Source: Clostridia bacterium (GTDB lineage Bacteria > Bacillota_A > Clostridia > Christensenellales > Aristaeellaceae). From it: a stretch of DNA of 28,472 nt. Under the pieces are notes generated by a model. The model was not told the origin of the DNA, ran no database searches, and saw only the letters and a list, made by a program, of their open reading frames with translations. Where the stretch lies: NCBI GenBank assembly GCA_017509065.1, contig JAFWQM010000200.1, positions 1 to 28,472 on the forward strand, given 5' to 3'. The position numbers and the translations under genes are program-made. Shown here one piece after another: positions 22,653 to 28,472 of this stretch; positions within the stretch are counted from its first letter, which is position 1, and every line of letters starts with the position of its first letter.

Positions 22653-22847
22653 ATGAAAGCATACTGGACACGGCGAACACACCTATTTCGGAAGGATGAA
22701 TATATCTGTTCCGTCTGCGGTAGGATAGCGGATAAGCCATATCGTGCTTGCCCGGTCTGCAAGGCCATCATGGGACGGGTGAAGTATGATCCTTCCTGGG
22801 TCGATGAAGCGGAAGGCCTATCCGCGCTCATGGACGATGATTGGTGA
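22653..22847 (+). CDS. Small zinc-ribbon protein
   Basis: A 64-residue protein with one treble/zinc-ribbon unit: CSVCG near residue 18 and CPVCK near residue 33 supply four cysteines for a metal ion. The N-terminus is basic (KAYWTRRTHLFRKDE) and the C-terminus acidic (DEAEGLSALMDDDW). Related small proteins are frequent on clostridial islands; function is unknown. GGAGG is seven bases from the ATG. The longer open frame upstream would start within the leader hairpins and is rejected. Confidence 0.65.
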   Translation: MKAYWTRRTHLFRKDEYICSVCGRIADKPYRACPVCKAIMGRVKYDPSWVDEAEGLSALMDDDW

Positions 22848-22984
22848 CGGTCTGCGTCCAAAAATCGCGGAAAACCATAAAAGGATTTTCTGTCAAGCCT
22901 GAAAAAAGCTGAAAAGGTTTTCGGTTTGGCATCGGCAGGAATAGTCCCTGCTGTGTCGAATAAAAATAATGAGAGGGTGATCGT

Positions 22985-23236
22985 ATGCCGGAGATAGCGC
23001 GGTTCTATGGTATCGTAATCAAGATGTTTTTCAAGCCAAAGGAACATGAACCCAGCCATATCCACGCGCTGTATGGTGAATACCTGGGAGAGTTCAACAT
23101 CCGCACAATGGAAATGATACAGGGTGATTTACCGAAAAAAGCGCAGGAATTGGTGAAGGAATGGCTTTCCATGCACCAGGACGAATTACAATCCATGTGG
23201 GATCGTCAGCAGATTGGAAAACTGCCTCCGCTTTGA
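22985..23236 (+). CDS. DUF4160-domain protein
   Basis: An 83-residue protein matching DUF4160 over its whole length: MPEIARFYGIVIKMFF at the start, the HEPSHIHALYGEY motif (near residues 22-34) and the closing LVKEWLSMHQDELQSMW helix. GAGAGGG lies eight bases upstream of the ATG. The family is widespread next to DUF2442 genes, as here, and such pairs have been suggested to be toxin-antitoxin-like modules; no activity can be deduced from the sequence. Confidence 0.85.
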   Translation: MPEIARFYGIVIKMFFKPKEHEPSHIHALYGEYLGEFNIRTMEMIQGDLPKKAQELVKEWLSMHQDELQSMWDRQQIGKLPPL

Positions 23237-23250
23237 TAAGGGGTGTCGGT

Positions 23251-23499
23251 ATGATTCAGCGTATATGCAGCATCCAGCCTTTGCCGGATTATGTTCTTTC
23301 CGTATCGTTCGATGACGGAAGGAAGGTTCTGTATGATGTGAAGGACGATATGAGCCTGCCCGGATATTCCCTGCTGCGGGAAGTGGAAGGGCTGTTCCAG
23401 CAGGTACAGCTTGACCGAAGCCGGACATGTGTATTCTGGAATGATGAAATAGACTTGCCAAGTGATGCAATCTATGAATTTGGTACACCCGTACAGTAA
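23251..23499 (+). CDS. DUF2442-domain protein
   Basis: An 82-residue protein of the DUF2442 family: LPDYVLSVSFDDGRKVLYDVKDD near the N-terminus, FQQVQLDRSRTCVFWNDEIDLPSDAIYEFG at the end (given here in family order: strand, TVFWNDEIDL-type motif, SDxIYE). AAGGGG lies about seven bases before the ATG; the open frame continues upstream into the DUF4160 gene, but only this start has a ribosome-binding site and begins the domain. It follows the DUF4160 gene by 14 bases and is closed by a terminator, so the two form one unit. Confidence 0.85.
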   Translation: MIQRICSIQPLPDYVLSVSFDDGRKVLYDVKDDMSLPGYSLLREVEGLFQQVQLDRSRTCVFWNDEIDLPSDAIYEFGTPVQ

Positions 23500-23504
23500 T
23501 AAGA

Positions 23505-23532
23505 CGCGCCTCCATGCGGGGCGCTTTTCCTT
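23505..23532 (+). terminator. Terminator of the DUF4160-DUF2442 unit
   Basis: GCGCC at 23506-23510 pairs with GGCGC at 23520-23524, giving a GC-rich stem around a purine-rich loop, followed by TTTTCCTTT. It lies six bases beyond the DUF2442 stop codon. Confidence 0.7.
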
Positions 23533-23894
23533 TGCCGCCATACGCACGGAATACACGGCGGAAACGGCCCAAATTCGCGTTGTAGCGGCTTTCGTGATAC
23601 GCTGGTAGGGTTCAGGAAAAGCCCGTCAAATCGGCCGAAAATGCCGTTATAATCAAGCGTTCTGGATAAAGAATCAGCGGGCCTTTCGGCCCGCCTTTAT
23701 ATAGGAACGATATGAATTTTTTGCCTTTTGATTGGAGGTGTGGACAACTGCACCGACAATCTTCCGCTGATGGAATAGCCTGTCCCTCCGGGTGGATAAG
23801 GCCCGGTCAGGATGGGGTTGCTGCTGGGCATCCCGGCTTATAGATACCCAGCTTTAAGTGAACATGGGAATCACCCACTTTCATAGTATGGGTA
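23533..23894. other. Gap inside the element, no gene seen
   Basis: About 360 bases without a supported gene. It contains the terminator-like hairpin at 23677-23700 and two similar words, ATGGGAATCACCC and ATGGGTATCACCA, at about 23865 and 23888. A GGAGGTG near 23735 precedes only a 12-codon frame. It may be the remains of lost cargo. Confidence 0.5.
23677..23700 (+). terminator. Hairpin terminator within the element
   Basis: GCGGGCC (23677-23683) pairs with GGCCCGC (23688-23694) around TTTC, followed by CTTTAT. The T-run is short, and no gene lies immediately upstream, so it could be left from a deleted gene. Confidence 0.55.
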
Positions 23895-24053
23895 TCACCA
23901 GATGATCGCCGCCGCTACGGACAGCGCGGTCATGATCCATCCGATAATACACGCCCATGTCAGGCGCTTGATGGTCGTTTCAGTTCTGGTCATTTCGATT
24001 TCGTGAACGTAAAACGGCATCATTGCCACCCCGCGTTCTTCCTGTTCGCTCAT
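23895..24053 (-). CDS. Small single-span membrane protein
   Basis: A 52-residue protein. The N-terminal half is polar (MSEQEERGVAMMPFYVHEIE, then TRTETTIKRL) and the C-terminal half is one hydrophobic helix (about 33-51, TWACIIGWIMTALSVAAAII) ending just after W. The ATG has GGAGG eight bases upstream, a strong signal. The 'PFYVHE-E--R-E-TIKRL' pattern resembles small membrane proteins I associate with clostridial phages and mobile elements; function is unknown. Confidence 0.65.
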   Translation of the reverse strand: MSEQEERGVAMMPFYVHEIEMTRTETTIKRLTWACIIGWIMTALSVAAAIIW

Positions 24054-24056
24054 GCT

Positions 24057-24208
24057 TTACTCCTCCCTTCCGTTTAGGTTCGTTCGCCCTAAGTTCGCAA
24101 TAGGGCGAACAATAGATTTTCTTCCTGTCATTGGTTTCAAATCCTTCATGACAGATACTGGCGTTGGTGGCGCTTTATCCATTTCCTGGTTGCTTCGTCC
24201 AGTTTCAT
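24057..24208 (-). other. Two tiny overlapping frames with a hairpin, probable gene remnant
   Basis: Downstream of the 24208-24453 gene, AAAGGGGGTG precedes an ATG (24208) for a 20-residue frame (MKLDEATRKWIKRHQRQYLS), which overlaps by ATGA a 30-residue frame ending at 24057. Fused across a frameshift they would make one basic protein of about 50 residues. A perfect 10-bp inverted repeat, GTTCGCCCTA (24082-24091) with TAGGGCGAAC (24101-24110), lies inside. Whether either frame is translated is unknown. Confidence 0.35.
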
Positions 24209-24453
24209 CACCCCCTTTCGTCCTGGTCGACGTCGTCGTGATGCAACAGATACTTTTCCGCAAGTCCATAACTTGCCGGAGGAATATCATCAAGGCCATC
24301 CGGCTCCGGCAGCGCGGCAATTATATCAGCAATCCGTTTTCTGGAGGCTGCGGCATATTCGCTTTCGCTCATTCCGTAAGCCCATTCCGGGCGGTTCGGG
24401 TCGGTCTGTATAGGTGCTTCGGTGTTATCCAGAGGAACATCCGCAAAGCCCAT
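24208..24453 (-). CDS. Hypothetical protein of the element, start uncertain
   Basis: About 81 residues from the ATG at 24453, soluble and acidic, with a coherent sequence: RPEWAYGMSESEYAAASRK, then ADIIAALPEPDGLDDIPPAS and LAEKYLLHHDDVDQDERG. No family is recognised. The open frame goes on upstream to 24657, but there it lies opposite the integrase remnant, so the N-terminus is doubtful and the gene may be a truncated fusion at a deletion point. A ribosome-binding site for the next frame overlaps its end, as in a normal operon. Confidence 0.5.
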   Translation of the reverse strand: MGFADVPLDNTEAPIQTDPNRPEWAYGMSESEYAAASRKRIADIIAALPEPDGLDDIPPASYGLAEKYLLHHDDVDQDERG

Positions 24454-24558
24454 ACCGCTGTTTTTCAGCAGGAAAATCGTGGTCGGCGCTGACAAAATTT
24501 GCCGTTCGGCAAGACTGATCCGAAGCGAAGTCCAGGCCATCCGCAGGCGGTTGATGTA

Positions 24559-25211
24559 AAAAGGCCCGTCCAGAGTAAAACTGAACAGGCCATAGATGAA
24601 TCTGAAAAAGCATTGACGGTTGAACAGCTTAATTCTTTGCTGGAATATATGGAGCATGAACCGCTGAAATGGCGGGTATTCGTTGCCTTGCCGCTGATAC
24701 CGGGATGAGGCGGGGCGAATTGTGCGGGTTGTATTGGTCTGATATTGATAAGCAATCCAGCGCCGTGACGATCAAGCGGAATCTGCAATACTCCCCGGAG
24801 AAGGGTATCTATGAAACGTCGCCGAAGAATGGAAAGGCCCGGAAAGTGGATATAGGGCAGGAAACGCTTGATTTACTGAATCAACTAAAAAAAGAACAGG
24901 CCAGCACTTGCCTGTCTAAGTATGTATTCACGCAGAACGGAAGCCCTGATCCGATGAATCCGCAATCACCCACCCGCTATTTTTCAAAACTGGGAAATCG
25001 CTGCGGCATCCCACATTTTCACCCGCATCTTTTGAGGCATACAAGCGCCTCCGTTGCCATCACCAACGGCGCGGACGTGGTTTCTGTTAGCCAACGTTTA
25101 GGGCATTCGGACACGGCTGTCACGCTTCGGATGTACGCCCATGCGAATGAGGAAAGTATCAGGCGGGCAGGCCAGGTTGTCAGGGACGCATTGAAGGTCA
25201 ATAAGGGATGA
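24559..25211 (+). pseudogene. Tyrosine integrase, N-terminus lost and frameshifted
   Basis: The C-terminal catalytic part of a phage/ICE-type tyrosine recombinase. The first piece (from about 24559, ALTVEQLNSLLEYMEHEPLKWRVF) reaches a TGA at 24706 in one frame; homology continues in the next frame with DTGMRRGELCGLYWSDID, so a frameshift lies near 24690-24698. The catalytic set is otherwise intact: arginine in TGMRRGEL, HLLRH (His-x-x-Arg), the LGHSDTAVT histidine and the tyrosine in LRMYAH. The N-terminal arm- and core-binding domains are missing; an unrelated - strand gene lies in their place. It points toward attR, 180 bases away, as usual for these enzymes. Confidence 0.88.
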
Positions 25212-25228
25212 GGTCAAGCACTTTCCAT

Positions 25229-25268
25229 ACCCACACCATACCCACACCGACAAGATAAAAACCCACAC
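25229..25268 (+). repeat. Putative integrase arm sites, right end
   Basis: Three ACCCACAC repeats at 25229-25236, 25240-25247 and 25261-25268, all in the same orientation as the left pair, 120-160 bases inside attR. A CACACAT/ATGTGTG dyad overlaps the third. The rest of 25212-25389 holds no gene. Confidence 0.5.
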
Positions 25269-25389
25269 ATGAATGTGTGACAAGTAACAACAAGTTACAA
25301 AAGGCAAAAATTTTCTTTCCAATATATGCACTGTCAAAATACAATAAGTTGTGACAAGATAGAAAACACTATTTTCGGGTCGGTTATAA

Positions 25390-25434
25390 TTGGTAAGGAT
25401 GAGGTCCCCAGTTCGAATCTGGGTATCAGCTCCA
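25390..25434 (+). repeat. attR: 45-bp tRNA-derived attachment site
   Basis: Identical over 45 bases to 21153-21197 of the tRNA-Thr gene, from the anticodon loop to CCA. The 5' half of a tRNA is absent, so this is not a second tRNA gene but the right-hand scar of integration. Confidence 0.92.
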
Positions 25435-25437
25435 GTG

Positions 25438-25476
25438 CTCCAAGCCTTATGAATGAAGGGTTTGGAGTTTTTCTTT
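25438..25476 (+). terminator. Displaced original terminator of tRNA-Thr
   Basis: CTCCAA (25438-25443) pairs with TTGGAG (25462-25467), followed by TTTTTCTTTT. It lies just outside attR, so before integration it would have followed the tRNA. Confidence 0.75.
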
Positions 25477-25549
25477 TGTTTTCTATCAAGCGGACATAAA
25501 CCGTCCCAGGGTCTTTTTTCCCGACAACTGTCACATTTTGTGTCACGCA

Positions 25550-25595
25550 TAAAAAAGAAGCCTGGATCCCTTGCTTTATAAGGGTTTCCAGGCTT
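25550..25595 (-). terminator. Terminator of the LacI-type regulator gene
   Basis: Bases 25558-25566 pair with 25587-25595, with an added CCCTT/AAGGG inner stem. On the - strand it is followed by CTTCTTTTTT. It is about 100 bases past the regulator's stop codon. Nothing else is seen in 25477-25698. Confidence 0.8.
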
Positions 25596-25698
25596 TCTGC
25601 CTTGTCATACTGCCAGTGCATTTTGAGGCAAATCAGCTTTCCATGATGTCGTGAATACCGTCGTAATGTTTATCCCAATATTTTGCATAACAGCCTGT

Positions 25699-26721
25699 TT
25701 AATACGGATGGCTGATCGCGCAGGTATTCCGGCACACCAGGGAAACGGGCAGCATCACCTGCTGCGGCGGCAGCGAGGGATCGTGGATACGCTTTCGCAG
25801 AAGATCGATGGCTGTGCAAGCTTCGTCCTGCAAATGGCATTCGATGGAGCAGATGGGCTTCGGAAAGTTCAGATAGCCCAGGATATTGTCAAAGCCGATG
25901 ATGGACAGGCGATTGTCCACGCGCAGCCCACTGTTTTCCAGCATGGTGATCAGGCACCAGGCCTCCACGTCGCAGAAGGAAAACAGGCCCGTCACGCCCT
26001 GGTTGATCCACTCCGTCACCTGCCGCAGAATCATTTCGTCGTTTTCCGGCTCGGCGTAATGGATATTGCCCGCCGGGATACTCGCATCCAGACAGGCCTG
26101 CTGGAATCCCTCAAAGCGCTTCCGCGTGGAAAACACCACATGGCGGAAGGAAATCATGGCCAGGTTCCGGTGCCCCTGCCCGATCAGATGCTGTCCGGCC
26201 AGATACCCCCCCTGCCGGTCGTCGCAGAAGACGCAGTCGTCCTTTTCCCCTTCCAGATAACGGCTCAGCAGCACGAAAGGCAGCCTGGAGGAGCGCAGCA
26301 GCCCGAGCGCCGGGGACTCAAAGGAACAGGGCGTGATCAGCACGCCGTCCACCTGGCGGGAGATAGCCATTTCCACTACTCTGATTTCCGTTTCCGGGTC
26401 GTCCTGGGAACACAGGATCATCAGCCCGTATCCCAGCCTGACGGCTTCTCGCTGGATCAGATCGCACAAAATGGCATAGTAAGGGTTGATCATGGAGCCG
26501 GAAATCATGGCGATGGTTTTGGTGCGGCCGGAGCGCAGGGAGCTGGCAATGTAATTGCGCACATAGCCCATCTCCCGGGCTACCTGCTGGATACGCTCGC
26601 AGGTTTCACGGCTGATGTCATCCTTGTTTTTCAGCGCCCGGGATACAGTGTTCACCGTGAAACCGGTCACGTCGGCGATGTCCTGCAAGGTCACGCGGCC
26701 TTTTTCCTTTGTCATGGTCAT
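25699..26721 (-). CDS. LacI-family transcriptional repressor
   Basis: A 340-residue repressor. The N-terminal HTH reads VTLQDIADVTGFTVNTVSRALKNKD, with the hinge helix after YVRNYIASSLRSG. A periplasmic-binding-protein-type sensor domain follows (TKTIAMISGSMINPYYAIL, VDGVLITP, GYLAGQHLIGQGHRNLAMI, IIGFDNI near the end), which should bind a sugar or sugar derivative. Two ATG codons, 26721 and 26715, compete for the same GGAGG; 26721 is given. The upstream frame crosses the palindromic operator and promoter, so it is not coding. The gene is divergent from an esterase gene, and the pair probably controls use of a plant or host glycan. Confidence 0.92.
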   Translation of the reverse strand: MTMTKEKGRVTLQDIADVTGFTVNTVSRALKNKDDISRETCERIQQVAREMGYVRNYIASSLRSGRTKTIAMISGSMINPYYAILCDLIQREAVRLGYGLMILCSQDDPETEIRVVEMAISRQVDGVLITPCSFESPALGLLRSSRLPFVLLSRYLEGEKDDCVFCDDRQGGYLAGQHLIGQGHRNLAMISFRHVVFSTRKRFEGFQQACLDASIPAGNIHYAEPENDEMILRQVTEWINQGVTGLFSFCDVEAWCLITMLENSGLRVDNRLSIIGFDNILGYLNFPKPICSIECHLQDEACTAIDLLRKRIHDPSLPPQQVMLPVSLVCRNTCAISHPY

Positions 26722-26729
26722 GTCTCCTC

Positions 26730-26743
26730 CATGAACGTTCATG
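26730..26743. promoter_or_regulatory. LacI-type operator in the repressor leader
   Basis: CATGAACGTTCATG is a perfect 14-bp palindrome with a central CG, the usual form of LacI/GalR-family sites. It lies about 10-23 bases downstream of the predicted transcription start and just before the ribosome-binding site, so binding would act as a roadblock. Autoregulation is inferred. Confidence 0.7.
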
Positions 26744-26759
26744 TTCCTTGATACGCCCC

Positions 26760-26788
26760 ATTTTATCATAGTTGAAAAAGCTTGTCAA
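26760..26788 (-). promoter_or_regulatory. Promoter of the LacI-type repressor gene
   Basis: On the - strand: perfect TTGACA (26783-26788), 17-bp spacer ending in TGA, and TAAAAT (26760-26765). This is a strong promoter, consistent with a need for autorepression. For the divergent esterase, a TTGACT near 26858 and TATACT near 26871 are seen but do not form a good pair. Confidence 0.8.
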
Positions 26789-26945
26789 ACGCCCGGTGCG
26801 ACGTTTCTGTAGTTCTTTTTTGAGGTATTGTTGTTTGGATCAGAATGGAATCTGCCTCTTGACTTAAACTATACTCTAAGGTTTATGATCCAATTATTGG
26901 GTGTATTCGATCCGGAACTGTCTTGACAGGAAGGAGTGCGGAACG

Positions 26946-27944
26946 TTGGCTTATGAAAACGAAACTTTAGGCGCGCTGCTGAGCGACCCGCGCATCGCCC
27001 TCATTGCCGCCGATGCGATCCGAAACAGGAATCTGAAAGAAGAACCGCTGTGGAACAAAACGCTTGCTGAAATCCGATCTGAGCACTTTTTTACAAGCGA
27101 TATCGGACGCGGGATGGAACGGCTGTATCAGGCTGCCGAAACAGGCGCGTGGTATTATCCGCTGTACACCGAGAAAGAATGTGCGGAAGAACCTGCACGG
27201 AAGGGCACAAACATCATTTGGTTTCCATCGGACGATCCCTTTGCCGATGAACGTCCCTTTATTATCCTGGTGCCGGGTGGCGGATTCGTCAACGTATGGA
27301 ATCTGACAGAGGGCTGGCCCATCGCGGAGCAGTTCAACCGCTGGGGGTACCATGCGTTCATCCTGACGTATCAGGTGGACGGCGCAAAAAAATTGCTGGA
27401 AAAGAATATGCAGGATTTTTCACGTGCGCTGGGATTCATCCGGGAAAACGAAGAGCGTTTTCATGTGAAGGGGTGTCGGTATATCACCTGCGGATTTTCT
27501 GCCGGCGGATATCTGGTATGCCTGTGGAACACGAAAATGGGGTATGCTGCTTATGGACTTCCCAAGCCGCAGGCGGTTTTCCCCGTTTATCCCGTCACCA
27601 GTTTGAAGGAAAGGATTCGCTACGGTTCCTCCGATTTAGCTTCCGCAATTCGGCTTTACGGCTGTTCCCTGGAGGAGGCGGCGCAAACTTCCTACGAAAT
27701 CCCTGAACACGCGGAAGGCTTCCCGCCCGCCGCCCTCTTCCTGGCAGCCGGAGATGAATTGGTGAATCCTGAAAACTCCCGTTTGCTGGCCGCGGCGCTG
27801 GACAGGCTGAACATACCCTGCATGCTGGAAATCGGCGCGTCGGGCGGGCACGGCTTTGCGGACGGCAGCGGCATGTGCATGGCTGGATGGACGAAACGGG
27901 CAGTGTCATGGTATGAATCGATCTGTGAAACACGCATAGGATAG
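26946..27944 (+). CDS. Alpha/beta-hydrolase esterase, probable carbohydrate esterase
   Basis: A 332-residue serine hydrolase. It has the oxyanion loop VPGGGFVNVWN (near residue 105), a nucleophile elbow GFSAGGY (serine near residue 183), and acid and base candidates in AAGDELVNPEN and GGHGF close to the C-terminus. This set matches BD-FAE and acetylxylan-esterase-like enzymes that remove acyl groups from plant polysaccharides, with no signal peptide, so it would act on imported oligosaccharides. The frame is open from a GTG at 26901, but AAGGAG (26931-26936) is nine bases before a TTG at 26946, which is chosen. Its divergence from a LacI-type gene fits a sugar-induced locus. The substrate is unknown. 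Confidence 0.82.
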   Translation: MAYENETLGALLSDPRIALIAADAIRNRNLKEEPLWNKTLAEIRSEHFFTSDIGRGMERLYQAAETGAWYYPLYTEKECAEEPARKGTNIIWFPSDDPFADERPFIILVPGGGFVNVWNLTEGWPIAEQFNRWGYHAFILTYQVDGAKKLLEKNMQDFSRALGFIRENEERFHVKGCRYITCGFSAGGYLVCLWNTKMGYAAYGLPKPQAVFPVYPVTSLKERIRYGSSDLASAIRLYGCSLEEAAQTSYEIPEHAEGFPPAALFLAAGDELVNPENSRLLAAALDRLNIPCMLEIGASGGHGFADGSGMCMAGWTKRAVSWYESICETRIG

Positions 27945-28004
27945 CGGGCACAGTGGCTGACCGCGGCGCATGAACCAAACCGGCACAGCGAAAGGAGAAA
28001 AGAC

Positions 28005-28472
28005 ATGGGAAACTACCGAAACTTTACCCTGGTCACTTACTTTGTGGCGCACGCTACCGCGCATGTGGCAGAAACGCAGTTGGAGGAGCAATTGGGTTTT
28101 ATCCTGAAGCATCTGCGTTTGGACAAGGTGTACCTCGAACCCTTCCGGGGAGAAATGGCCTCCCATGAGCAGGTGGAAATGTGCCGGAGGGTGTTTGAGC
28201 GCCACGGCATTCAGGTGGCGGGAGGCCTGACCACCGTGATGCCTACGCCGGAGGGCAGCCGCCCCAAGGCAAGGCTTTTCAATACCCTGTGTTACAACGA
28301 CACCGCCATGCGGAAAAAGCTGAAGGAGGTCAGCGCGTTTATCGGGGCGCACTTTGATGAATTCATCATCGATGATTTCTTCTTCACCAACTGCATGTGC
28401 GCCGACTGCGTGCGGGAAAAGGAGCGCTTCAACAGGGAAAACGGCATTGAAAACGGCAACTGGGAAGCGTAC
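28005..28472 (+). CDS. Partial gene, possible glycoside-hydrolase-like TIM barrel
   Basis: At least 156 residues, open at the window end. AAAGGAG is seven bases before the ATG, and it follows the esterase by 60 bases, so the two are probably one operon. The start (NYRNFTLVTYFVAHATAHV) looks like the first strand of a barrel; QVAGGLTTVMPT is a second likely strand, and FIIDDFFFTNCMCADCVREK near residue 130 has paired aspartates on a strand end followed by a CMCADC cysteine cluster, as in several uncharacterised GH-like proteins of gut Clostridia. There is no signal peptide. The family is not identified with certainty. Confidence 0.6.
   Translation, partial: MGNYRNFTLVTYFVAHATAHVAETQLEEQLGFILKHLRLDKVYLEPFRGEMASHEQVEMCRRVFERHGIQVAGGLTTVMPTPEGSRPKARLFNTLCYNDTAMRKKLKEVSAFIGAHFDEFIIDDFFFTNCMCADCVREKERFNRENGIENGNWEAY

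Larger units (their letters stand above)
21198..25434. mobile_element. Degraded integrative element in tRNA-Thr
   Basis: A 4.2-kb insertion bounded by 45-bp tRNA-derived repeats. Next to the right end lies a tyrosine integrase remnant pointing at it; short ACCCACAC repeats lie inside both ends. Cargo: a frameshifted gene (-), a ribbon-helix-helix regulator, zinc-ribbon protein, DUF4160 and DUF2442 genes (all +), and small - strand genes. No relaxase, conjugation, capsid or replication gene is seen. With its integrase broken it cannot excise unaided. It is probably the leftover of a larger conjugative or mobilisable element. Confidence 0.85.

Noticed and set aside
23625..23660. Promoter with a TATAAT near 23648
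   Set aside because: The -35 region is poor, and the transcript would meet the hairpin at 23677-23700 almost at once with no gene between.
24057..24320. 87-codon minus-strand frame overlapping the element's small genes
   Set aside because: Its upstream half lies out of frame over the end of a better supported gene, and it has no start signal there.
25390..25434. A second tRNA-Thr gene
   Set aside because: Only the 3' half is present, with no acceptor 5' strand or D arm. It is the attR copy.
25651..26751. 366-codon frame on the + strand opposite the LacI-type gene
   Set aside because: Antisense shadow; histidine- and glutamine-rich with no recognisable domain.

Overview
The window looks like chromosome of a fairly GC-rich, spore-forming member of the Bacillota (class Clostridia). 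The main evidence is a long gene cluster in the Bacillus/Clostridium order (yicC, remA, gmk, rpoZ, coaBC, priA, def, fmt, rsmB, rlmN, prpC, prkC, rsgA, rpe) plus a very small SpoVM-like sporulation peptide, which in Bacillus subtilis lies just beyond rpe. A gut or rumen relative of the Christensenellales is a guess; nothing here fixes the genus.

Layout. 1-560 has no convincing gene but holds about ten nested and branched helices, closed by a 9-bp long-range pairing (99-107 with 481-489): very probably a large structured RNA of unidentified family. 560-2530 (+ strand) carries an XRE-type regulator, a DRTGG-type protein coupled to a PHP phosphoesterase, a repeat-filled gap, a two-helix membrane protein and the SpoVM-like peptide. 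2584-5563 (- strand) carries an exported FMN/FAD fumarate-reductase-like flavoprotein and a DHH/DHHA1 phosphoesterase. 5651-20958 (- strand) is the housekeeping operon for RNA modification, translation initiation and termination (def, fmt, rsmA, rsmB, rlmN), replication restart (priA), coenzyme A synthesis, guanylate kinase, RNA polymerase omega and the PASTA kinase/PP2C phosphatase pair. Many of its genes overlap by 1-8 bases, so translational coupling is likely. An AT-rich family 8 glycosyltransferase gene interrupts the usual coaBC-priA junction.

21122-25434 is a tRNA-Thr gene with a degraded 4.2-kb integrative element in its 3' end. A 45-bp repeat of the tRNA 3' half marks both ends. Short ACCCACAC repeats just inside each end look like integrase arm sites. 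The integrase has lost its N-terminus and has a frameshift; another cargo gene has two frameshifts. Intact cargo includes a ribbon-helix-helix regulator with two palindromes at its promoter, a zinc-ribbon protein with a structured leader, a DUF4160-DUF2442 pair and small proteins.

25699-28472 starts a catabolic locus: a LacI-type repressor with a perfect 14-bp palindrome in its own leader, a divergent alpha/beta-hydrolase esterase, and the start of a gene that runs off the window and may be a glycoside-hydrolase-like protein. Regulation of the esterase genes by the LacI protein is inferred only from position.
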